A stretch of 64,000 bases of DNA, taken from Yamagishiella unicocca. Its lineage: Eukaryota > Chlorophyta > Chlorophyceae > Chlamydomonadales > Volvocaceae. Numbering within the stretch: position 1 is the first letter of the stretch; each line of letters opens with the position of its first letter. The stretch is taken from the NCBI GenBank assembly GCA_003116995.1, contig BDSL01000001.1, positions 3,286,001 through 3,350,000 on the forward strand. Direction: 5' to 3'. Under the pieces are notes generated by a model. The model saw only the letters and a program-made list of their open reading frames with translations, did no database searches and had not been told where the DNA came from. Position numbers and translations under genes: made by a program. Shown here in pieces: positions 54,501 through 64,000 of this stretch.

Positions 54501-57500
54501 GCTATATGACATAGTGGCGGTAGTGCTGGTGGTACGTATGCGCCTGACCCACCCGCACTCGCCAACGCACCCACCGAGGCCCCAAGTACCCACCCTCTCC
54601 ATTGGTGAAACTGAGGCTCTCCGCCATGGCCTCCAGGTCCGCTGCTGCCGCCACCACCGCCTCGCAGCCCTCCACGTCCTCCGGGTTGGCGGCGATGAAG
54701 GGTCGGGCCACGTTGGCGATGTAGCAGTCGGCGGCGGCGCGCCAGAAGGGACCGCCCAGCACCTGGGGGGACGGCCGGCAGCGGGGCGTCAGCCGCTAGC
54801 CTAGCCCCCCTCAATCCACATCAGCTGCCGTTTGAGTCGTCCTCAACCCACATCAGGCGCCGGTCTGCAATCCCCTAGACCCACATCAGCCGCCGGTGGG
54901 AGGCCTCCTCAACCCACGTCAGCCAGTCAACCACGCGTCCTCGGGACTGCCCTCCCGAACACGCCCTCTCGCCCGCGCATAGGCCACCAACTAACTCCAA
55001 ACCCCACATATACCCCTCCATCGCCCGCATACTCAACAGGGTACGAAGGAACAGGACATGCACTTGCAAGCTGGGACAGCTTTCCCAGGAGGGAGTCGCT
55101 CCTGCGCCTCCCGCAACACCCGGGGCGCCCAGGAGCGCTCGTACCTCCATAAGGCCCTCGTCAAACTCCAGCAGCCACGTGGCCAGCAGCCGCAGCAGGT
55201 GCTGGCAGCAGTGCTCCGGGTCGCACGGGCCGCCTGCCCCCTGCCGGTCAGCCGACCGCGCCGGCTGCACGGCGCCGGGCGGCGTGGGCTGCCAGGCCAG
55301 GGTGGCGGGGGCTCCGGCCTCGAGCGCGGCGGTGACGGTGACGCAGCAGGGGGCGGCGAGCATGGGCTCTAGTGCGCCACTCACCAGGCGACCTGCGAGG
55401 AGGGGGAAGAGGCACGCCGACAGGGGGGGAGGTCAAAGGTCTCGCACTAATCCACATCGCAGCCCGTACTCCGCGCCGCCGGCAGCACCCGCATCGCACG
55501 CCTCGCCCGGTCGGCCGGGCCCCTCCCTCCCTGGACCGTTGGCTCTTACCCGTCATCCTGCGCAGGTAGACCTCCTGCAGCCCTAGCACCTGCAGCGCCG
55601 AAAACAGGTCGGGCACTCGAACCGCGCCACCGCGCAGCGCCGACCGCACCACCACTGTGCCCACGGACGGGTCCACCACCACCGCCTCCTCGCAGGAGGC
55701 GTCCAGCGTCTGGCAGCACAGCGAGCAGCGAGGGCGGGAGACGGAGCCGTTGTTGTTGGGGGTGTGGGAGGGCGAGGCAAGAGAGGAGGTGTGTCTTCCG
55801 ACGTAGTCCACGTGTTTGCGAAGGAGTTTTGTTACCGTACGTTCCGTGGGATGCCGTGCGGTACCGTGCAGGCTTTAATCAGGTAAGATGAGACAGGAGT
55901 ACCAAGGCAGCTGATCGTGCAATTCCGCACGCTTGAGTACGGCCACTCCGCCGCAACCGACTACCCTCCCTCCTGCGCTTCCTCCCATGCCCTGCTGCGC
56001 GCTCTCGCCCATCCGACACCCAGTCCCACCGCCCACAGCTATCCCCCCCTCCTGTCCCTAGCTGCCGCCCCAGTCCCCACCTCTCTGAGCTTCCTGCCAC
56101 ACCGCTCCGCCGTCTCCTGCAGCAGCGCCACGCTCTCCGTCGTTACCCGGGGGGCGGGAGCCCCCGCGCCGTCAGCCTGGCCCGCCGCTGCGGCCGCTGC
56201 TTCCGCCGGGTCGTCGCCGCCGCCGCCGCCCTCCCCGGACTGCCGCTGCTGCTGCAGGCGCGCTTCCTGCCCCGCGAGCTCCTCCTCGGCGTCCTGAGCC
56301 ATCTTGGCTAGGCGCACGCAGCAGTAGGCGGCGTCGGATAGGCAGCCTACGGGCCCGGGCGCGGGGCAGGTGGGGGTGGCAGAAGAGAGCGAGCAGGTGC
56401 GTGTAACGGGAAAAGACAACGCCGGCAGCGCTTTGCCGAGGAGTAGGCGAGTTACGCGACTTAGGAGCAGTGAAGATGATGGCCAAGATGCTAAGTGCGT
56501 TGGTTCGCCGGTTTTGTGATGTGGGTCGGGCGTGTACGCTGGTGACGAGGCGATTAGTCTGGCGCAAGTAGACTCCCGCCCTTAGTCCTGCGGGCGTGTC
56601 AGCTGAGCCAAGACTGCCCCTGTCGCGGCGGTGGACGGACACCGCCGTGTCCCAGGGCAGTTTGCATCTGCTGCCACTTCAACCACCCCAACCGCCAACC
56701 GCTCACCCGCCGCCAGCCTCTCCTCGAACTCCTGCACCTGCTTCTCGACATCCTCGGCGGCATGCTTGCGGCTGATGTCCGCGATCAGGTCCTGGATGCG
56801 GACCACGATCTCACTGAGGGCTCGGGCGGCGGCGACGGCATTTGGTGTTGGAAAGGCGGGGCGGGGGGCTCTTATCAGGAGGGGAGGGGGGTTTCGAGGA
56901 AGACCCGTGGAGGGGGGGAGGGGGAACACCTAAGCGCCATTGCGCTGCCCCCGGCGGAAAGCGGCTCCCCCTAAACGCAGCCTTGCCTGCCCGCCTCCGA
57001 GGCAGCGGCTACCTGGTATTCCTTCTCCCTCTACCTGCCGCAAAGTGGGCGAATACCGCAGCACCCGTCCGTCGTCATTGCCCCCTGCCGCATCCATGCA
57101 TACCACTGCCGCACCACACCCTGCACAACCAGTGCCAACAATACGGTGCGAGACTCTCCCGAACCAGCGATTCGCTTCCAGACGTCTCAATTGACCCTCT
57201 GCTCCAACCTCTATCCTAGGATCCCAAACCCTTCGCTTGGCACCCCACGCCGCCCCAATGGCTGGCCCCTCAATTGCCGGCAAACGGGTTTTCCTCTCAT
57301 GCTCCTCAACTGCCATGTTCCCCGTCTTGCCACCAGCCCGCCTGAGCCACAAGGCCACATCCAAAGGCCCGACCGCCCGGCGCACCGGTATGTGCCGATG
57401 TGCGGCAGGATGCTCGCCTCCGGGCTCTCCGCAATGACTTTGTCAGCTTGGGCCTCCAGCTGTCCCAGTGCCTGGTCTAGGCCCTCCCCCGGCTGTGTCG

Positions 57501-57795
57501 CCAGTCGTTGCAGCAGTCGGAAGAGGTGGATTCGAACCTACGGCCGCACCCGCAGCGTTTTTGATGGGCACTTCAGGGCGCTGACGGTGCTTCCGCGTGC
57601 GATCGGAGGAGCCGGGCAGGCGCATAGTTCTTTGGCGCAGTAGCCATCGCCGTTTGCTTTCGATTTGCGCACCTGGTTCTGATACTGATCTAGCTGATCG
57701 ATAGCCTCCTGTATGCTAACGGGGTTTGTACTGTCGATGTTCCGTCCACAGGACCAAGCTGCGCTGACAGCTCTGACCCCTGAGCTCCCCGACAT
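51589..57795 (-). CDS. ZW10: ZW10 homologue, Dsl1/NRZ tether and RZZ subunit
   Basis: ZW10 works in two complexes: the ER tether that catches Golgi-derived vesicles (Dsl1/NRZ) and, in animals, the RZZ kinetochore complex. At least 13 minus-strand exons are visible. The first is 57673-57795 (AIDQLDQYQNQ), the second 57386-57492 (QALGQLEAQADKVIAESPEA), and the last 51589-51798. The C-terminal part fits the family best: RTIQQLLHSLGRLGRAVTEV, MAAAVLNHIGGHLTTAVLAK, HDECVELAALLGPLAEGAGE, and the ending AWDRGDLEALAPSELEHLLL with ISEDSPGRRAMLQKLR. Central exons give VVRIQDLIADISRKHAAEDV, LFSALQVLGLQEVYLRRM and RYLVTRRMNDLVQLVTGLM. I did not join every exon, so internal boundaries are approximate. An acceptor-poor gap near 56.8-57.4 kb may hide an exon. 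It diverges from WRAP53. Confidence 0.75.
54111..54174 (-). repeat. Dispersed intronic repeat, diverged copy C
   Basis: In a ZW10 intron, read on the minus strand: CCCGTGGACTAGG, then AACCCGTTTGACATACACG, then TTTGGAGATGCA. It aligns with copies A and B with several differences. Confidence 0.55.
57518..57595 (-). other. tRNA-like relic in ZW10 intron 1
   Basis: On the minus strand a 78-nt stretch starts CGGAAG and ends CTTCCG, a 6-bp acceptor-like stem. Its 3' half reads GGCCGTAGGTTCGAATCC, matching the T-loop and B-box of a tRNA. The T-stem has two mismatches and no A-box is seen, so it is probably a decayed tRNA or tRNA-derived repeat rather than a working gene. Confidence 0.35.
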
Positions 57796-58225
57796 AGGGG
57801 CCAGGTGCTGCAGAGTTGCGTCCGTCTGTGCAGCGCTAATGGATCAAATAAGAGTCTATTGTTTATGGAAGCTCGTATAACGCACACCTAGTCGTCCAGC
57901 GTTGGCCTAGCCAAGCCAGCACAGGTAGCGAACTGGCTAGGTCGGCCCTACTGATGTCATGACACACAAAATACTATCGTTAGATAAATCAATCCCGTTT
58001 TTTGCTCTGTGCCTGGACGCTCGGACGCCCCTGCGTCTGCACAAACGCGTACCGGTACGGCAAATCCCTAGTTTGCAAACTAATCGTTTGCGTCTCCAAT
58101 CGTATTATGCATTAATATTTCGAGTCTGTCAAATTACAGGGGTTACGCAACCTTGCAGACCTGAAACTTGCCCGGTCCGGGTGCTCGCCTTCGTTAAGTC
58201 TAAACCTGAATACTGGGTATATATA
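57796..58225. promoter_or_regulatory. Shared 430-bp divergent promoter region
   Basis: Separates the ZW10 (-) and WRAP53 (+) start codons. It is AT-richer than the genes. GGGTATATATAATGG runs directly into the WRAP53 start codon, too close for a standard TATA box. Confidence 0.5.
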
Positions 58226-61093
58226 ATGGAAACCGATGGATTGGAAAGAATGATCACGGGAGATGAAGGCGAACCGGCGCAGTATGAGCCGGCTACGACA
58301 TCCGAGCAGCAGCCGGGGGCGGCGTGGTACGCCGCGTTTGTGTTCCCTCAGGAGCCGCAGCCCTTGTACAGGGTCGCGCAAGAGTATGCAAGTGAGGATA
58401 GTGGAAAGGGGAGGGGGGAACGCGGCGCAGGGGGCCGTTCGGGGTGTTCGGAGTGCGTCTCCCGCTGGTAACCGGCAGTAACCCTTGTGGATTCTGAAGG
58501 CCTCAAGTTGCCGGGTGGCTTCAGCTGGTGTAGTGTAGCGGTGTCAAAACAATGAGAGGTGCATGTGGGTCCAGGGCACCGCAACCTAATGCACGCGTGT
58601 CGTGGGTTTTGCATGTAGGCTGCGTGATGTAAGCAAGGGTTGGTGAGGAAAGGGAGGACTGCATCACAATTGTTGCTTTGCGGCAGGTGCCCTTTGAAAG
58701 ATGCCCGATGAGCTTTCTTGGGTTACGAGGAGCTTTGCTCGAGCCTTACTGCCCTCCCTACGCCCGTATGGTCAGGCTATGCCGCCACCTGCCCGAACAC
58801 AAACTTCCTCAAGGGAGTCAAATGGTCACCCGACGGCGCCTGCATGGTCACGGCCAGCGACGACAACTGGTGCGTGGGTTCAAAGCGAGGAGCCCACGCC
58901 AACTTGACCCGCGCCGTGCATAGCCCCATGGGGACGCTGAACGGCCAACCGCTGCTTGCATGCGATTCACAATCGCTACCATTGCTGCTGCCCCGGCGTG
59001 ATTCAGGATGCGGCTGTACGACCTGCCCCAGGACGTTGGTGGCGCGCAGCGGCTTTGCGACCCAGACCTGCTGCCCGCAGCTGCATCCGATTCTGCGTGC
59101 GGTGCCAGCACAGGCGAAGCCTCAGTGCATCCAGACAGCCTGTCTCCAGCGCTTCGCATGCCCACTGGCGAGACCGTGTACGACTATTGTTGGTACCCGC
59201 GGATGAGCGCCACGGACGCAGTGTCGTGCTGCTTCGCATCATCATCGCGCGGCCAGCCAATACACTTGTGGGATGCGTGCTCCGGAACCATACGCTGCTC
59301 GTACCGCGGCTACAACGACGTGGACGAGCCCACCGCGGCGTACTCGTTGGCGTTCAGTCCGGACGGCGGGCGAATATTTGGCGGGTACAACAAGAGCATA
59401 TACGTCTTCGATGTGGCGCGGCCGGGGAGGGACTTCAAGCGGATTGTGACGCACAGGCGCAAGCAAGAGGAAAGCATCGCAGGTGCGATAGCAGACACAC
59501 GGGTTGCCGGGATCCCAGGGGCAGCGGCGTTCGTCATGTACGGCGCTTGGGTGCTAGTGCTCGATGACCAGCGGGAGTATCGGAGGATCAGTGTGGGTAG
59601 CACGCAGGATGGAGGTCGGGCAGGTGGTCATACCTTGTTGTGGTGGTGGTTCACAGGGTTAGGCGGTGAAGGCCTTTGGCTCGGCGGCTAGCATCTGCTT
59701 TGCATAATGCAGGAAACTTATCACCTGTCTGTGCTATGCAGGGATCGTGTCGTGCATGGCCTTCAGTCCTGGCGGCGACGTCTTCGCAGCCGGGACGTAC
59801 ACGGGTGCGCTTGGCGTGTACGACGCGCGCACGTACGAGCTGGTGCTGCTTCTGTCCGGCAACCGCGGCGGCCTGACACAGGTGCGTGTCATGTGGCCGT
59901 CAAAATCCAAACAGCCAGTTCTGGGACTGGCTGGGATTTTATCTACTTGGGTGCCGGATCCGTTGCAAGGCCCTGAGTGCCGTCGCTCACTGACCAACCC
60001 ATCCAACAAGCGTGCAACGTCTCACATGTTACCCTTGCTGATCTCGCACCCACTGTTTACGTCGAGTTGTCTTGCCTCGTGGTCCGCGCAGGTCATGTTC
60101 TCCGCGGACGGCAACTACCTGTTCACAGGCGCCCGCCAGGACGACCTGATGTTCTGCTGGGACATCCGGAACACATACGATGCGCTCTACACGCTGGAGC
60201 GTGACACTGCTCGCACAAACCAGCGGATACAGTTCGACATTGAGCCTTGTGGCAAGCACCTCATCACGGGGGGCTGCGACGGTGCAGTAACGGTGAGTTA
60301 TACCCCGGCGCAGAAATTATGACCGTCTGACGAAAAACCTGACATTCTTGGCTTACATGGGTAAGGCGCACTTTCACTGCACGCTTAGCGTGGACTGCCA
60401 GCGTGCTGCCACCCCACCGTCGCGAGAAAACGCTAAATCGTTTTGCTGCAGCAGGCTCCATCCATTTGGCCCCTACTTCTTACACCCAACTCAGGTATTC
60501 GATCTGCAAAGTGGCATACAAGTGGACCGCCAACCAGTGGCAGCGGATACGGTCAACGGCGTGGCCTTCCATCCCTGCCTCGACCTGCTAGCAACCGCAT
60601 CGGGTACGTGCAGCGCGTACTGTTCGTATGTACCCACCAACCTACTGATGCCACGTATACGCCGCCGTCCTGTGAGCCGTTCCGGGAAGGCCGCCCTCCG
60701 TTACAGCCAACCATGACACTTCTGCGTCCACAGCAACCTGGCTAGTCCCCTTGCTCTATAAACATACCCCGTATTGCGCACAAGGCAGCGCGGATTAGCT
60801 CCTACAGTTGCCATGACCCCGTATACGTGGCCTCCACAAGGCCAGACTGCAGCCCATAGTACCCCTAAAATTGCCGCTCCATGGTCCTTGCCCACCTCTC
60901 AGGTCACCGCCGCTACGCGGATCTCGGCGACGCTGGTGACAGCGACAGCGACCAAGCCGTGACAGCGGCTGACGGCCGCGCGCCGCGGCCACCAACGCTT
61001 GCACGGCCCCCCAACTCGCTCATCGTTTGGCGGCTACACCTTCAGCACTTGGCCCTGCCTGAAGTACCGCCAGTCGACGGATGTAATCCCTAG
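58226..61093 (+). CDS. WRAP53: WRAP53/TCAB1, telomerase and scaRNA-binding WD40 protein
   Basis: A WD40 propeller that binds the CAB box of small Cajal-body RNAs and telomerase RNA. Seven exons join in phase to 479 residues: 58226-58391, 58713-58869, 59007-59482, 59742-59881, 60092-60292, 60495-60603 and 60903-61093. Family blocks in order are NTNFLKGVKWSPDGACMVTA, MRLYDLP, ETVYDYCWYPRMSATDAVSC, ASSSRGQPIHLWDACSGTIR, YNDVDEPTAAYSLAFSPDGG, ARPGRDFKRI, IVSCMAFSPGGDVFAAGTYT, DDLMFCWDIRNTYDALYTLE, TNQRIQFDIEPCGKHLITGG and VNGVAFHPCLDLLATASG. The propeller is followed by the acidic DLGDAGDSDSDQ stretch and a short C-terminal extension. The acceptor of exon 2 (GATGAG) is unusual, so that junction is the least sure. 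TGTAA overlaps the last codons. Its 3' end is 107 bp from the YIPF6 stop. Confidence 0.93.
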
Positions 61094-61200
61094 CCTGGAC
61101 CCAGCCCAAGGATCCAAAAGTATCCATGGACCAAGCTACGTCCAAGAAACGGCCGCTGCAGCTACGTTTGCGGCAGCAGCTGCATTCTCCTGGGAAGTGA

Positions 61201-62378
61201 TTACCTCTTCATCAACGCCAGCCACGCCAGCGACAAATACATTAGCATGACCGGATAGACCGCCAAGGCTTTCCGCCTGTGAGCACGGGGGGGTTTGTCC
61301 ATTGGAGCGGCACAATGGCATGATGGCAGGCAACCAGCTTAAGGTTGTTTTGGCCTAAAAGCGCACTATGAGTGGCGCTGAGGCAATTTGTCATCGACAA
61401 CCGAATGCGCCTTCTGTAATGACTTGCAGCCCATTGCTAAGTTGACGGACACTTACCCGCGGGGTACGGCGTTTCCGATGAAGGGGATGGTGGCAACGGA
61501 CGCCCACGCCAGGCATATAATCGTAACCAGGATGCGAATCCACTACAAGGAGCGACGGGGACACATGAAAACGTTGAATGGCGAAGAAATAACTCCCAAC
61601 TGCAGGAATATGACCGCGTGCGTTAAGGTGCGTTATGGGATGCCGCAACCAAAAAGCAGTCCATGGTGTTCCTGCCGGATATGCTAATGAAATGCAGTGA
61701 GTCCACCTACGGTGTTTCCCTCGGCGGAGCTCACCTTAGCTGAAACAGAAGCGCATATGATGGCCGCAACCACCAGAGGGAACAGGCAGTACCCTAGCAG
61801 GCACACGGCCTGGAAGAAGACGAGCTCGCCTCCCAGCAGGATGACGTTGATGGTGAGGACGATGGCGCCCAGCGCCACCTCAGCAAACACCATCTGTGCA
61901 GAAACATATCATTGTGTCATCCGCAGGTCTCACTAGTTTGCCGTCATGGCTGTGAACGCCGACCACCCTGACGAGCCAGCTCACCGCAAACACCTGGGAC
62001 TTCTTTTCTTCCCCCGCCGCAAGCACGATCGCCAACACGAGCATGAAGATCTGCGACGCAGAATATGACCCGTTAGGGGCCAAGGGGGGACATATATCGA
62101 GGGCAGGCAGCGTGGTGCCCTCGCACTGGACCCACCAGCGGACCCCACAGGTCCCAGTTTCTCAGCGCTTGCGCTTGCCCGTTGAATTTCCAGTTAACCG
62201 GTATGAGCACGGAGCGCAAGTTCCGTCCGATAGTAACAATGTCGCGCCAAATGGTTTTCCATACTGGCTCGTCAAGGGTATACTCGTCTGGGATCGCGCT
62301 ATGCGCCTGAGTTGAAGTTGGGATGGTAGGCGGCGGAGATTGTTGCATATTCGAAGATGTGCTGGGTACTGCCGACAT
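61201..62378 (-). CDS. YIPF6: YIPF6, Yip1-family Golgi membrane protein
   Basis: A Yip1-domain protein of Golgi membranes that interacts with Rab-dependent trafficking machinery. Five minus-strand exons join in phase to 206 residues: 62136-62378, 61994-62050, 61735-61893, 61457-61542 and 61201-61276. The cytosolic N-terminus is Ser/Thr/Pro/Gln-rich, then reaches the family core [16 protein letters not shown] and [11 protein letters not shown]. The helices follow: [71 protein letters not shown] and [20 protein letters not shown]. The short exon 5 restores the typical ending and was found by joining phases. The ATG at 62378 is the first in frame. It diverges from the sorting nexin. Confidence 0.93.
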
Positions 62379-62833
62379 GTCTTGGAAGAGCTGCAACCGC
62401 AGGAGAATCGACGATGGTCAAGCGACGAGTCCAAGCCAAAGACACTGGGCGGAACTGTCTCACCCCTGGAGGCGGCATTGTTTGCGCATTACTACCCCCA
62501 GCACCGCTTCGCAGCGGCCACATTGTGGAGCAGAAGTGTTAAGGATGAAAGTCTTTCAGGATTGCAAAGCGAAAGTTCAAGGACGTGGTTCAGCAGCTAA
62601 GCAGAGGTAATATGTTATGGTGAATTGAAATTAATGTTTGTCGCTGGTAATGTGATATGGATGCGCCTGCACGGAAACTAGTAGTAAATGCGTCGTTCAC
62701 CAAGGCGCATTCCCCGCATTCAACACAGCCACTATCCTCCCAGAACTTTTCCTTAAGACCATACCTTTCCACGCAGCTTTAAAATTACAAACATTGTCAC
62801 TGGTGCCCAAGACACCCCGACACCGACACGCAC
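62379..62833. promoter_or_regulatory. Shared 455-bp divergent promoter region
   Basis: Separates the YIPF6 (-) and sorting nexin (+) start codons; AT-rich near 62600-62680 and 62780. The frames crossing it are short and lack domains. Confidence 0.45.
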
Positions 62834-64000
62834 ATGAACGATCCTCTAGGACCGCTCGGAGGTCCAGCTCAGGATCCTTTTGACGAGCTGGGAGGCTTGG
62901 TAGACCAGACGCTCAACATCTTTGATGGGCATGGGGCAGCTGCGTCTGGGGGAAGGGTTCAATCGCCGGAGCACCCACTGGGTGTTTTTGGGACGACGCC
63001 AAGAACAGCGTCGGACATGGTTGGACAGTCCCTTGATTTGGACCTGCTAGGGGCGCCCAGCTCGGTGACGACAGCGCAAAGCGGCATGCCGCGAAGCAAC
63101 ACTCTGGCCCCTGACGCGGAAATACCGCTGATAACTGACGACGTGCAGCTTGGATTTACACATGATGTATCAGAGGTGCAGACGGGCTCACCGGCGAGCC
63201 TGCAAGGTGCGTCACAAAGCTGTCGCAGTTCAGCTGTCTTGCAGCTGTCGAGTTCCTCCGTTGCGCCTGCGCGCATTGGCCACTGCGCGCATTGGCCACT
63301 GCTCGCTCAGGCTTCAGTATCAACGTTGTAATCTATGTACTCTGCGCTCAGGACGCACCGAGCTTCATCCCGAGCCAGGTCCTAGTGGCTCGTTCTCCCA
63401 CCTAGCTGCTGACGGGCCGAGCACCAGCACAGGGGGAGGTGCCGCCAACTCGGGCGAAGCAGACGAGCCTCCCCCTGTGCGCGTGTGGATCCGGGAGCCG
63501 GGGCGCATGGAGGGAACCAACAAGCTGGGAATGCGCACCACGTACTTCACGTATTTGGTACGCACGGAGAGCCAGCTTCCCAGCCTGCGCACGGATGGCA
63601 CGGAGGTCCGGCGGCGGTTCTCAGATTTTGATGTAGGTGCAACACCTGGGCTTGGGTGGGCTTGTGGGAGAGGCACGTGCTGAAACCTTATCCTGTATTG
63701 GCATGGTGGATTCCGACATGTGTCCCGGGATGCAGCCCCCGTTAAATCCTCGGGATTGTTTTTACAATGTGGTTGTCGGCGACTCATGCCCTCATACCTG
63801 CTGTCCTACGACTACGGGCCGCCATCGTGCAACAACCCTGTGTCAGCCAAGGCGCACCCCGATGCCCCGCCAGCATGTGTGCCTGCGCGACAGACGCAAC
63901 AAAGCGAACTACGGACTTAGTGACATTAATGTACACACTCGTGCATGCCGCGGCGGGTCGCTGCCCCCCAGGCCCTGCACAAGCTGATCAAGATGCAGTA
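62834..64000 (+). CDS. PX-domain sorting nexin (partial, runs off the window)
   Basis: An endosomal phosphoinositide-binding protein. The N-terminal layout and PX sequence suggest the SNX1/SNX2 retromer-associated class, which would be confirmed by a BAR domain beyond the window. Exons seen: 62834-63206, 63352-63632 and 63972-64000 (cut). Residues 1-125 are acidic and disordered (DPFDELGGLVDQTLNIFDG). Another linker leads into the PX domain: VRVWIREPGRMEGTNKLGMR, TYFTYLVRTES, then VRRRFSDFD at 210-218, whose R211-R213 and following FSDF form the phosphoinositide pocket. The last exon reads ALHKLIKMQ, the expected continuation. The ATG at 62834 is the first in frame. Confidence 0.88.

Noticed and set aside
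57959..58225. In-frame extension of WRAP53 upstream of 58226, with an ATG at 57959
   Set aside because: AT-rich, unlike the coding codon use, with no family similarity, and it would consume the ZW10/WRAP53 promoter spacer. The nearer ATG is preferred.

Overview
The window is nuclear DNA of a unicellular or colonial green alga of the Chlamydomonas/Volvox type. The genes are GC-rich and cut into many short exons. Introns mostly start GTGCGT or GTGAGT and end CAG. Coding sequence carries long Ala, Gly and Gln runs, introns are full of micro- and minisatellites, and the chlorophyte poly(A) signal TGTAA occurs downstream of several genes. No rRNA gene, intact tRNA gene, CRISPR array or complete transposon was recognised.

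Left part (1-21.6 kb). A quiet 1.5 kb is followed by the DNA polymerase epsilon B subunit (DPB2/POLE2, +), which carries an unusual charged C-terminal tail. A tRNA-binding-domain (EMAPII/Arc1p-type) gene (-) faces it. A repeat-bearing 2.3 kb spacer containing a 614-bp element with 39-bp inverted ends leads to CCZ1 (+), the Rab7-exchange-factor subunit; its stop codon lies in the first unit of a 20-bp minisatellite. A flavin-reductase-like FMN-binding gene (+) and a plastid-type PAP2 phosphatase (-) follow.

Middle (21.9-48.2 kb). A 1216-residue F-box + JmjC + APH-kinase gene (+) is followed by a poorly defined organelle-targeted gene (-), a GT-B glycosyltransferase (+), a 1.4 kb gene-poor spacer, and a 29-exon kinesin-like gene (+) with an eroded motor and a very long coiled coil.

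Right part (48.5-64 kb). Two tandem paralogues of an unrecognised four-helix membrane protein (-), ZW10 (-), WRAP53/TCAB1 (+), YIPF6 (-), and the first exons of a PX-domain sorting nexin (+) cut by the window end.

For twelve genes I joined exons by hand. The twelve are DPB2, the tRNA-binding gene, CCZ1, the flavin-reductase gene, PAP2, F-box/JmjC/APH, the glycosyltransferase, the kinesin, both membrane paralogues, WRAP53 and YIPF6. In each, all intron phases close on one open frame, which supports the models. ZW10 is only partly joined and the sorting nexin is truncated. Genes are arranged in divergent pairs sharing 320-460 bp spacers and convergent pairs with short tails. Four genes (CCZ1, ZW10, YIPF6, the sorting nexin) act in endosome/Golgi trafficking, but nothing shows that they form a functional cluster.
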